Shown one piece after another: positions 56,912 to 64,000 of a stretch of 64,000 nt of DNA. The notes below the pieces were generated by a model that saw only the letters and a list, made by a program, of their open reading frames with translations, searched no databases and had not been told where the DNA came from. This DNA comes from Kribbella solani. Its GTDB lineage: Bacteria; Actinomycetota; Actinomycetes; Propionibacteriales; Kribbellaceae. The DNA lies in the NCBI RefSeq assembly GCF_014205295.1, contig NZ_JACHNF010000001.1, positions 6,200,001-6,264,000 on the forward strand, in the 5' to 3' direction. How positions within the stretch are numbered: position 1 is the first letter of the stretch; every line of letters starts with the position of its first letter. A program made the position numbers and the translations under genes.

Positions 56912-58305
56912 ACACCTTTCTGCTGCCGGACCTCGGCGAGGGACTGACCGAGGCGGAGGTCGTGCGCTGGCTGGTGAAGGTCGGCGACGTGATCGGGGTC
57001 GACACACCGGTCGCGGAGGTGGAGACCGCGAAGTCGATCGTCGAACTGCCGTCGCCGTACGCGGGGGTGATCGAAGCACTGCATGGCGAGCCGGGGACCA
57101 CGGTTCTGGTGGGGAAGCCGTTGATCACGGTCGCGGACGCCGCCGGGGCCGGGGCGGGTGCTGCGGCCGGGGCCGCGTACCGGGAAGAGGAGCGGGCCGG
57201 GTCGGGGAATGTGCTGGTGGGGTACGGGACCGCGGAGAGCGGGACCGTCGGGCGCCGGCGGAGGCGGCGCGGGGTGGAACCGCCGGTTTCCGGAACAAAA
57301 CTGGCGCATGGTGACGGAAATGTTCCGGAAAGCCGGCCCGAGCGTAGTGCTGGCCGGTCGGTGCCGTTGGTGATTTCGCCGTTGGTACGGCGGCTGGCGC
57401 GCGACGCGGGGGTCGAACTACGCGAGGTGATCGGGTCCGGGCCGGACGGGTTGATCGTGCGCCGCGATGTCGAGCGCGCGATCGCGGCCCGTACGCCGAC
57501 CGAGCCGAGCCCGCTGCCCGCGCCGAGCACGCTGCCCGAGGGGAGCATGCTTCCCGCGCGAGCGTCGGCGGGGTGGGGCGCGGCGTCCGTTGTAGGTTCG
57601 CGGGTCGGGTTGGGGGAGTTGCGGCGTACGCCGATGAGCGGATTCCGGAAGGCTGTTGTCGCGACGCTGACGCGGAGTCGTACGGAGATCCCCGAAGCCA
57701 CCACCTGGGTGGACGTGGACGCTACCGCGCTGATCGAGTTGCGGGAATCGTTGCGGACGGCAACTGACCCGGGGCCGGGGTTGCTGGCGCTGATGGCCCG
57801 GTTCGTGGTGGTCGGGCTGGTGAAGCACCCGGAGCTCAACGGGTACGTGGATGTCGAGCGGGAGGAACTTGTCCAGTACGCCGGGGTGAACCTCGGGCTG
57901 GCGGCGCAGACCGATCGGGGTCTGGTCGTGCCGGCGGTGCCGAACGCGCACACGCTGACCGCGCGGGGGCTGGACGGGGAGATCCGGCGGTTGACCGCGG
58001 CGGCGCGAGACGGGCGGCTGACGCAGCAGGAGCTGACTTCCGGGACGTTCACGCTGAACAACTACGGAAGCTTCGGTGTTGATGGGAGCGCGGCGATCAT
58101 CAACCATCCCCAGGTCGCGATCCTCGGCGTCGGCCGGATCATCGACCGGCCGTGGGTGGTCGACGGTCAGCTCGCGGTCCGCAAACTCACCCAACTCTCC
58201 CTCGTCTTCGACCACCGAGTCTGCGACGGCGGCACCGCCGCCGCCTTCCTCCGCTTCATCGCCGACACCTTCGAAAACCCATCCACCGCCCTCGCCGACC
58301 TGTAG
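56908..58305 (+). CDS. bkdC: Dihydrolipoamide acyltransferase (E2) of branched-chain 2-oxoacid dehydrogenase
   Basis: GTG 56908 overlaps the E1 beta stop (GTGA). The 465-residue protein has one lipoyl domain (~1-80, lipoyl Lys in VETAKSIVELP), an Ala/Gly-rich linker, a peripheral subunit-binding domain (~155-190: SPLVRRLARDAGVELREVIG) and a catalytic domain ending with FDHRVCDGGTAAAFL, the HxxxDG active site. No E3 gene follows in the window; a general E3 is probably encoded elsewhere. The three genes form one operon. Confidence 0.92.
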   Translation: MNTFLLPDLGEGLTEAEVVRWLVKVGDVIGVDTPVAEVETAKSIVELPSPYAGVIEALHGEPGTTVLVGKPLITVADAAGAGAGAAAGAAYREEERAGSGNVLVGYGTAESGTVGRRRRRRGVEPPVSGTKLAHGDGNVPESRPERSAGRSVPLVISPLVRRLARDAGVELREVIGSGPDGLIVRRDVERAIAARTPTEPSPLPAPSTLPEGSMLPARASAGWGAASVVGSRVGLGELRRTPMSGFRKAVVATLTRSRTEIPEATTWVDVDATALIELRESLRTATDPGPGLLALMARFVVVGLVKHPELNGYVDVEREELVQYAGVNLGLAAQTDRGLVVPAVPNAHTLTARGLDGEIRRLTAAARDGRLTQQELTSGTFTLNNYGSFGVDGSAAIINHPQVAILGVGRIIDRPWVVDGQLAVRKLTQLSLVFDHRVCDGGTAAAFLRFIADTFENPSTALADL

Positions 58306-58479
58306 CCGCTCGGTGCTTGCCCCCTCAACTGCAGCGTTGCCTGTTGGAATTCCGAGGGGGCAACCCTGCACTCAAGGGGCTACCCCTCAAACACAGGGTT
58401 CGGCCCGGGGCGCCGGGTTGGCGGGCGGAGAAGGCGTGGCGGTGCCGGAGTGCGGCGGTGGGGAGTGTGGGTTGGGTGG

Positions 58480-59292
58480 TTAGGAGAGTTGGCGGGGGCG
58501 GAGGGCGGTGAGGATTGCTCGGAGGCCGGTGGTGAAGCGGGACTGGGGGCCGGCTTGGCTTTGGGGGTTCAGGTAGGCGGTCAGGTGGGTGGGGTCGACG
58601 CCGATTCGGTCGGCTGATTGTTGGGCCCAGGTGGATTCGGGCAGGCCGCTGCGGCGGACCACCGCGCGCCAGGCCGCGTCGGTGACTGCTGATCCGATCA
58701 GGTAGTGGAAGATCGCGGACATCGCCGCGTCGAGGTGGGTGCCCTTGAACCGGGCCTCGGTCAGGATCTGCTGTACGGACTCGGTGAGCGCCTGGTAGTT
58801 CGGTCCGAGTCCCGCATGCGTCGGCAGCAACTGCGCGGCCCAAGGATGCTCCGACAACGCCCAGTACGCCGCGTGCACCACCTCACTCACTCTGTCCCGC
58901 CAATCCCCCCGCCTCGGGACGGCGTTCCCCCTCGCCACCTGCCCCGCAGCTCTACGTCCTGGTGCGGCGCCCTTCGGGGTCAGCTGTTCGGTTGCCAGTT
59001 GTGCGGGGGGCTCCTGGTTGAGGGTGAGGGGGTTGTCGAGCGCGAGGATCTCGTCTACTACGAGTTCGAGGAGGTCGTCCTTGGTGGCTATTCGCCAGTA
59101 GAGGGCGGAGGTTGCAGCCGTGCCCAGCTCGGCCGCCATTGTTCGCATGGAGAACCTGTCCAGGCCGTCGCGGTCGAGTAGATGGATCGCGGTCGTGACG
59201 ATTTCGGCTCGGGTCAGCGGTGCCCGGGTCGGCTCGGGCTCGTCGCGCAGCCACACCGAGCCCAGCACTGTTGATCGATCCGCAGCACGCAC
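58480..59292 (-). CDS. TetR-family regulator
   Basis: The 270-residue protein has a TetR HTH (~25-75: LTRAEIVTTAIHLLDRDGLD, AAELGTAATSALYWRIATKD) and a TetR_C-type ligand domain with an inserted basic Gly/Pro-rich loop (~100-130). A perfect 12-bp inverted repeat starts one base upstream of the ATG, so the protein probably represses its own gene. The divergent gene at 59399 encodes a secreted protein and may be the regulated target. Confidence 0.85.
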   Translation of the reverse strand: MRAADRSTVLGSVWLRDEPEPTRAPLTRAEIVTTAIHLLDRDGLDRFSMRTMAAELGTAATSALYWRIATKDDLLELVVDEILALDNPLTLNQEPPAQLATEQLTPKGAAPGRRAAGQVARGNAVPRRGDWRDRVSEVVHAAYWALSEHPWAAQLLPTHAGLGPNYQALTESVQQILTEARFKGTHLDAAMSAIFHYLIGSAVTDAAWRAVVRRSGLPESTWAQQSADRIGVDPTHLTAYLNPQSQAGPQSRFTTGLRAILTALRPRQLS

Positions 59293-59327
59293 TAAAACAG
59301 TGTGTCAGATCGGAGCACACTGTTTTA
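59293..59327. promoter_or_regulatory. TetR operator candidate
   Basis: TAAAACAGTGTG (59293-59304) and CACACTGTTTTA (59316-59327) are perfect inverted copies with an 11-bp spacer. The left arm touches the TetR start codon (59292), as is typical for autoregulated TetR genes. Confidence 0.68.
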
Positions 59328-59398
59328 CCAACCAAAGTCACCCCGGGCTGAACCGAGGACCGACGACTCATATCCCGGCCCGGGAAAAGCTGAATGGC

Positions 59399-60643
59399 AT
59401 GAACAAATCGACCATCAGCCGCGCCCGGTTCCTCGGCCTCGCCGCCGCCACCGGAGCCGCCGCGACCGGCATCGCCGCCACCACAACCGCGTCCGCCTCC
59501 ACCACAGGCTCAGCAACCACAACCGCGTCGGCAACCACCTCCGCGTCCGCGTCAGGAAGCACGTCCGCGTCAGCAAGCACGTCCGCGTCAGGAACCACAT
59601 CTGCGTCAGCGGCCGCTTCCGCGACCGTCCTGGGAGGGCTTGAGTTGAAGGGCGTCGCGTACGACACCGGTGGTGGTGATGAGGACAGTCGGGCGTACTG
59701 GCGTGCGAGGGTGGTGCGGAATGAGATTCACGCCATCCGGGATCGGCTGCATGCGAGCTGGGTGAGTCTCTACGGCAGCGACGTACGACGCCTGATCGGG
59801 ACCGCGAAGGTGGTGCTCGATGCGGGGATGACGGTGTCGATCCAGCCGCGGTCGTTCGACGAACCGCAGGTGGCGGCGCTCGAGAAGCTTCGCAAGGTGG
59901 CGGTCAAGGCGGAACGACTCCGGCGGCGGTACGACAACGAGGTGATCCTGGTGATCGGCTGTGAGTTCATGCTGTTCACGCCGGACATCGCGATGGGCGC
60001 GACGTTCGCCGAGCGGGTCGCGTACCTGAGCCGTCCGGACCTGGATCGGGTCGCCCTGCAGCGCCGGTTCCAGGCCTTCTGCGCGAAGATGGTGAAGGTT
60101 GCCCGCGACAACTTCGACGGGCGGATCACGTACGGCGCCGCGAGTGATCTCGAACAAGTCGACTGGTCGCGCTTCGACATCGTCGGCCTGGACTACTACT
60201 CGTACCACGCGAACCGCGCCGGTCACACCAAGGAACTCGCACGGTTCCGGCAATGGAACAAGCCGATCCTGATCCTGGAGTTCGGCTGCTGCACGTTCAC
60301 CGGGGCGGCGAAGGTCGGTGGGATGGGGTGGGACATCGTCGACTACAGCGGCGACGTTCCGGTCATCCCACCGCAGTACGTGCGCGACGAGCAGGAGCAG
60401 GCGGACCACCTGGCGAACATGCTGGGTGTGTTCGCGGCCGAGGGCTTTCTGGGCGCTTCGCCGTACACGTTCATCTCGCCGGACGCGCCGCACCGGCCGC
60501 ACGATCGCCCGCACGACGAGGACATCGCGGCGTACAGCCTGTGCAAGGTGTACCGATCCGATGACACCAATCCGGCCTCCCGATACCACTGGCGCCCGAA
60601 GAAGTCGTTTCACGCGGTCTCCCGCATCTACGGCGCCTGCTAG
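59399..60643 (+). CDS. Secreted protein with low-complexity linker and glycoside-hydrolase-like domain
   Basis: From ATG 59399 the protein has 414 residues. The N-terminus has a signal-like segment (SRARFLGLAAATGAAATGIA), close to but not a perfect twin-arginine motif. Residues ~25-75 are almost only Ala, Ser, Thr and Gly. The remaining part has strand-helix patterns of a TIM-barrel: LKGVAYDTGGGDEDSRAYWR, GMTVSIQPRSFDEPQVAALE, YDNEVILVIGCEFMLFTPDI, DIVGLDYYSYHANR and KPILILEFGCCTF, where GLDYYSY and LEFG are glycoside-hydrolase-like acid positions. I cannot name the family. It is probably controlled by the divergent TetR protein. Confidence 0.65.
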   Translation: MNKSTISRARFLGLAAATGAAATGIAATTTASASTTGSATTTASATTSASASGSTSASASTSASGTTSASAAASATVLGGLELKGVAYDTGGGDEDSRAYWRARVVRNEIHAIRDRLHASWVSLYGSDVRRLIGTAKVVLDAGMTVSIQPRSFDEPQVAALEKLRKVAVKAERLRRRYDNEVILVIGCEFMLFTPDIAMGATFAERVAYLSRPDLDRVALQRRFQAFCAKMVKVARDNFDGRITYGAASDLEQVDWSRFDIVGLDYYSYHANRAGHTKELARFRQWNKPILILEFGCCTFTGAAKVGGMGWDIVDYSGDVPVIPPQYVRDEQEQADHLANMLGVFAAEGFLGASPYTFISPDAPHRPHDRPHDEDIAAYSLCKVYRSDDTNPASRYHWRPKKSFHAVSRIYGAC

Positions 60644-60702
60644 TGCCCCGCGCGCTGTTGCCCGATCACTATGATGGTGTGCAGGTATTCAGTGGAGGTG
60701 CC

Positions 60703-61152
60703 GTGGGAGTGCCGGATGATGCCGCGGCGGCGCGGGCGCAGGGGTGGCGGACCCTGGCGGCCTTGCATGCCCGGATCGAGGACGAGCTGGAGCGCGCGCT
60801 GCAGAAGCAGCATGGGTTGTCAGTGAGTGAGTACAGCGTGCTGGACGTGCTGGCCCGGCAGGACGACTACCACCTGCGGATGAACCAGCTGTCGAACGCG
60901 GTGGTGCTCAGCCAGTCAGCCACTACCCGGCTGGTGAACCGGTTGGAGGACCGCATGCTGCTCCAGCGGTACCTGTGCCCGGACGACCGCCGTGGCATCT
61001 ACACGGAGGTCACGCTGGCCGGCCGGAACTTGCTCGAACAGGCACAGCCGACCCACGACGCCGTACTGACGTCCGCGCTGGACCAGGCGTCCGCGCTGCC
61101 TGAGCTGTCCCCTTTGGTGAAGGCCCTCGGGACGCTCCCGCTGATGGTGTGA
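60703..61152 (+). CDS. MarR-family regulator
   Basis: I start at GTG 60703, which has GGAGG 4-5 nt upstream (149 residues). The winged HTH is seen as SEYSVLDVLARQDDYHLRMN, LSNAVVLSQSATTRLVNRLE and the wing RYLCPDDRRGIYTEVTLAG, with dimer helices at both ends. MarR proteins respond to phenolic compounds or oxidants. The next gene follows after one base, so the two form an operon. Confidence 0.85.
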   Translation: MGVPDDAAAARAQGWRTLAALHARIEDELERALQKQHGLSVSEYSVLDVLARQDDYHLRMNQLSNAVVLSQSATTRLVNRLEDRMLLQRYLCPDDRRGIYTEVTLAGRNLLEQAQPTHDAVLTSALDQASALPELSPLVKALGTLPLMV

Positions 61153-61153
61153 C

Positions 61154-61339
61154 ATGGCCCGGTACAACAACCGCAAGGTGTACTTCTGGCTGATGGGGAG
61201 TTGTCTGACCCTGATCGGGCTGGCCTGGTTCGTGGTGCGGCTGTTCTCGATCCCGGCCGCGATCGGGATGAGCGCGGTCGCCGCCGTGCTGCCACCGGTC
61301 GCGGTGATCATGGCGAACTGGGGTCAGGACAAGCGCTGA
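61154..61339 (+). CDS. DUF3099-like small membrane protein
   Basis: The 61-residue protein has a basic start (ARYNNRKVYFWLMGSC), two hydrophobic segments (LTLIGLAWFVVRLFSIPAAI and MSAVAAVLPPVAVIMANWGQ) and ends DKR. The pattern Y-F-x-M-G and PPVAVIMAN matches DUF3099, a widespread actinobacterial family of unknown function. It starts one base after the MarR stop and is convergent with a LysR gene. Confidence 0.75.
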   Translation: MARYNNRKVYFWLMGSCLTLIGLAWFVVRLFSIPAAIGMSAVAAVLPPVAVIMANWGQDKR

Positions 61340-61346
61340 CCCCGGA

Positions 61347-62225
61347 TCAGGTCCGCGCTGTGGTCGCGCGGAACAGGACGTCGATGAACGCCGCCGCGAG
61401 CGGGTCCGGCTCGCCGCGCGTGTACGCCATCAGGGTGCGGCGTACGGGCGGCAGCGGATGCAGGATGTGGCCGTCGAAGTCCTTCGGGAGGATGTTGTCC
61501 GGGACGAGCGCGGGCCCCAGTCCGGCGGCCGCGAGCGCGGGTGCCGCGGCGGTCTGCTCGGTACGGACGGCGATCCGTGGTTCGAAACCGGCCTGTGTAC
61601 AGGCCTGATCGAGGACATCGGCGAGCCCGTGATTCGGCGCGTAATGGACCCAGGCGCGGTCGGCCAGCTCGTGCAGTTCGATCGTGTCTCCCGATCCGGC
61701 CGGATCGTTGGCGGCGACAACGACCACCAGTTCCTCGGTGCCGAGTACATGGGTGCGGCCGGTCCAGTTCGCCGGTTCGGGGCCGACGGCGAGATCGGCC
61801 TGGCCGGCGTACATCGCGTCGACGAGTTCATCGGTGTGGCGGTGCTCTAACAGGCGGATGCCGACATTCGGGTGGGTCTGCCGCCATCGGCGCAGCGCCG
61901 CGGGCAGTACGCCGAGGGTGATCGAGTACAGGGTCGCGATCTGTAGCTCGCCGGCCTCGAGCCCGGCGGCTTGGCGCGCGGCGCAGCGGGCGCGTTCCGC
62001 GTCGGCCAGCGTGGCGCGGGCGTGCGGAAGCATCGCCCGGCCGGCCGGGGTGAGGCGAACGGCGCGGGGGAGCCGTTCGAGCAGCGGTCCACCGGCGGAT
62101 CGCTCCAGGGCGCGGATCTGGTGCGAGAGCGCCGGCTGCGTGACGTGCAGGAGCTCGGCGGCCTTCGTGAACGAACCCTGGTCGACCACCGCGACCAGGT
62201 ACTCGAGCTGCCTCAAGGTTGCCAT
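61347..62225 (-). CDS. LysR-family transcriptional regulator
   Basis: The 292-residue protein has the LysR HTH (TLRQLEYLVAVVDQGSFTKA, AAELLHVTQPALSHQIRALE) and an effector domain (~90-290) with ELQIATLYSITLGVLPAALR and VVAANDPAGSGD. It is divergent from an SDR enzyme gene, and a GGCTT-N11-AAGCC box lies between them, so it probably controls that gene. The effector is unknown. Confidence 0.9.
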   Translation of the reverse strand: MATLRQLEYLVAVVDQGSFTKAAELLHVTQPALSHQIRALERSAGGPLLERLPRAVRLTPAGRAMLPHARATLADAERARCAARQAAGLEAGELQIATLYSITLGVLPAALRRWRQTHPNVGIRLLEHRHTDELVDAMYAGQADLAVGPEPANWTGRTHVLGTEELVVVVAANDPAGSGDTIELHELADRAWVHYAPNHGLADVLDQACTQAGFEPRIAVRTEQTAAAPALAAAGLGPALVPDNILPKDFDGHILHPLPPVRRTLMAYTRGEPDPLAAAFIDVLFRATTART

Positions 62226-62238
62226 GAGCTGAGTTTAT

Positions 62239-62259
62239 GGCTTCAATGAAAAGTAAGCC
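62239..62259. promoter_or_regulatory. LysR box (GGCTT-N11-AAGCC)
   Basis: GGCTT (62239-62243) and AAGCC (62255-62259) are inverted with 11 bases between them, matching the T-N11-A rule for LysR sites. The box lies 14 bp upstream of the LysR start and 38 bp upstream of the SDR start. Confidence 0.65.
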
Positions 62260-62296
62260 TTGGATTTATCTGCGCAGATCAGCAAGGCTGTTCGGC

Positions 62297-63349
62297 ATGG
62301 AGAACGTTGCGCTGGTGGTCGGAGCCCGCGGGGTGATCGGGACGAATCTGGTCGAGCATCTGGCGTCGCTGCCGGACTGGAAGGTGATCGGTTTGTCGCG
62401 GCGCGGCGGCACCGACGTACCCGGCCGGGTGCGGCACGTTGCCGTCGATCTGCTCGATCCGGACGACACCCGTACGCGGCTGTCCGGGCTGACCGACGTG
62501 ACGCATGTCTTCTACGTCGCGTACCAGGATCGGCCGAGCTGGGCCGAGTTGGTGGCGCCGAACCTGGCGATGCTGGTCAACGTCGTCGATGCGATCGAAC
62601 CGGTCGCGCGAGGGTTGCGGCATGTCAGCCTGATGCAGGGCTACAAGGTGTACGGCGCGCATCTCGGACCGTTCAAGACGCCGGCCCGGGAAGACGATCC
62701 GCCGCATCTGCCGCCTGAGTTCAACGTCGATCAGCAGCGGTTCCTGGCGGAGCGGCAGCAGGGCAAGGCGTGGACGTGGTCGGCGTTGCGGCCGTCGGTG
62801 GTCGGCGGGTCCGCGCTCGGCAACCCGATGAATCTCGCGGTCGCGATCGCCGTGTACGCGTCGATGTCGAAGGAGCTGGGGGTGCCGCTCCGGTTCCCGG
62901 GCAAGCCGGGCGCGTACGACGCGCTGCTCGAGCTGACCGATGCCGGTTTGTTGGCGAAGGCAACGGTGTGGGCGGCGACCACCCCGGCCGCGGCGAACGA
63001 GGCGTTCAACATCACCAACGGCGATCTGTTCCGGTGGAGCGAGTTGTGGCCGAAGCTGGCGGCCTGGTTTGGGCTGGAGGTCGCGCTGCCGCTGAAAATG
63101 TCGCTGCAGGACGTGATGGCCGACAAGGAGCAGGTCTGGAAACAGATGCAGGCGACGCACGGGCTGGCCGCGACCTCGTACGCCGAGGTGTCGTCCTGGC
63201 CGTTCGCGGACTTCGTCTTCGGCTGGGACTACGACTTCTTCGCCGACTCGTCCAAGTCCCGCCGGGCCGGCTTCCACGAGTACGTCGGCACCGAGCAGAT
63301 GTTCTACCGCATCTTCGAAGATCTCCGCAGGCGGCGGATCATCCCCTGA
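62297..63349 (+). CDS. SDR-family NAD(P)-dependent reductase, PRISE-like
   Basis: The start ATG 62297 gives 350 residues. The NAD(P)-binding loop is VALVVGARGVIGTNLVEHLA, which is the GxRGxxG type of PRISE (progesterone 5-beta-reductase/iridoid synthase-like) enzymes, followed by VIGLSRRGG, the active-site YKVYG (Tyr and Lys), and SALRPSVVGG. The C-terminus DFVFGWDYDFFADSSKSRRA is also typical. It probably reduces an activated C=C bond in a carbonyl compound. LysR control is likely. Confidence 0.85.
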   Translation: MENVALVVGARGVIGTNLVEHLASLPDWKVIGLSRRGGTDVPGRVRHVAVDLLDPDDTRTRLSGLTDVTHVFYVAYQDRPSWAELVAPNLAMLVNVVDAIEPVARGLRHVSLMQGYKVYGAHLGPFKTPAREDDPPHLPPEFNVDQQRFLAERQQGKAWTWSALRPSVVGGSALGNPMNLAVAIAVYASMSKELGVPLRFPGKPGAYDALLELTDAGLLAKATVWAATTPAAANEAFNITNGDLFRWSELWPKLAAWFGLEVALPLKMSLQDVMADKEQVWKQMQATHGLAATSYAEVSSWPFADFVFGWDYDFFADSSKSRRAGFHEYVGTEQMFYRIFEDLRRRRIIP

Positions 63350-63380
63350 CCAGCGATATGGCATGCTCCCTGGCGTGGCG

Positions 63381-63962
63381 ATGGGTGCGGGAAGAGTGCT
63401 CGGTACGAACTTGCGGGCGCGGCGGGACGAGCAGGGGATCTCGCTGTCCGAGCTGGCTCGGCGGTCCGGGATCGCGAAGGGGACGCTGTCGCAGCTGGAG
63501 TCCGGCGCGGGGAACCCGACGATCGAAACAGTGTTCAGTTTGTCGAACGCTCTCGGCGTACCGGTGTCGGCGCTGCTGGCCGAGTCGTCGGCCGCCGGCG
63601 TGGTCCTGGTCCGGTCCGCCGAGGTCGACGTACTGTCCGGTGACGCGATCGACCTGCGGATGCTCCGGCGGCTCGAACACCCGGGCGGGCTGTTCGAGAT
63701 CTACAACCAGGAGATCCGGCCGGACGCGGTCCAGCACTCCGACGGCCACCCGGGTACCGAGCACCACATCGTGCTGACCGGACGCCTGCGGATCACCGCG
63801 CACGGCAAGACCGAAGAGCTCGGACCGGGGGATTACCTGGCGTTCCGGGCCGCGGGGCCGCACGGGTACGAGGCGGTCGGCGGGCCGGTGCGATCGGTGC
63901 TGCTGCTGGAGTACCCACCGGACGTGTACCCGGCCGCCGCGGGCGGACCGCACCTCGGCTGA
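63381..63962 (+). CDS. XRE-family regulator with C-terminal cupin domain
   Basis: The start ATG 63381 is chosen over 63363 because no convincing ribosome site supports either and the HTH starts soon after; the length is then 193 residues. The HTH (~8-62) reads LRARRDEQGISLSELARRSG and KGTLSQLESGAGNPTIETVF, and the cupin domain (~105-180) reads HHIVLTGRLRITAHGKTEEL and GPGDYLAFRAAGPHGYEAVG. Regulators of this type sense small molecules with the cupin. The target is unknown. A perfect terminator follows. Confidence 0.88.
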   Translation: MGAGRVLGTNLRARRDEQGISLSELARRSGIAKGTLSQLESGAGNPTIETVFSLSNALGVPVSALLAESSAAGVVLVRSAEVDVLSGDAIDLRMLRRLEHPGGLFEIYNQEIRPDAVQHSDGHPGTEHHIVLTGRLRITAHGKTEELGPGDYLAFRAAGPHGYEAVGGPVRSVLLLEYPPDVYPAAAGGPHLG

Positions 63963-63971
63963 TTCCCCCCT

Positions 63972-63999
63972 CCGCTCCCCAAACCGGTTTGGGGAGCGG
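63972..63999. terminator. Terminator, perfect 14-bp palindrome
   Basis: CCGCTCCCCAAACC (63972-63985) and GGTTTGGGGAGCGG (63986-63999) form a perfect palindrome 9 bp after the XRE-cupin stop. Confidence 0.7.
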
Positions 64000-64000
64000 C

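Overview
The sequence looks like a high-GC actinobacterial chromosome. Codons mostly end in G or C, several starts are GTG, and there are WhiB, ECF41, Lrp/bkd and AICE-type genes. The gene content suggests Nocardioidales, with Kribbella or a close relative as a guess that needs a marker-gene search to confirm. The window has two parts: an accessory half (1-33622) and an ordinary chromosomal half (about 33630-64000).

The accessory half appears to be a tandem array of three integrated elements. The dividing marks are three copies (42-46 bp) of the 3' end of a tRNA gene, probably tRNA-Thr(CGT), ending at 8396, 21728 and 33622. No intact tRNA is in the window; by the usual logic of tRNA-site integration it should lie left of base 1. 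Element 1 (left end missing, to 8396) has a tyrosine integrase, an excisionase-type HTH, a P-loop ATPase, an HNH-terminase fusion, a portal and a capsid protease that may continue into the capsid protein. This compact order resembles capsid-forming phage satellites (cf-PICI) but could also be one arm of a prophage. Element 2 (8397-21728) is an AICE of the pSAM2 type: int, xis, RepSA-like HUH initiator, WhiB, FtsK-like Tra, KorSA-like GntR with repeated operators, a GNAT gene, and cargo that includes a PD-(D/E)XK plus PIN-like nuclease gene split by one in-frame TGA. Element 3 (21729-33622) has no integrase of its own. It holds a complete IS481-family insertion placed at its att site, an unknown gene, a DUF3644-like gene, a complete type I restriction-modification operon (hsdM-hsdS-hsdR) and a frameshifted alanyl-tRNA-synthetase-like gene.

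The chromosomal half starts with a metal-related cluster (ChrB-like protein, VIT-family transporter, a predicted membrane transporter and a small partner). It continues with a secreted alpha/beta hydrolase, small enzymes (P-loop kinase, GNAT, methyltransferase, Nudix, DinB), a secreted heparinase-II/III-like protein, an SGNH hydrolase, several VOC proteins, an ECF41 sigma factor paired with an AhpD-like gene, a D-2-hydroxyacid dehydrogenase, CorA, and a Gfo/Idh/MocA dehydrogenase next to a LacI regulator. An Lrp-type regulator stands divergent to a branched-chain 2-oxoacid dehydrogenase operon (E1alpha, E1beta, E2). The right end has TetR, MarR, LysR and XRE-cupin regulators with their neighbours.

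All functional statements come from reading motifs by eye; no database search was run. Element boundaries, the satellite interpretation and the host genus are inferences.
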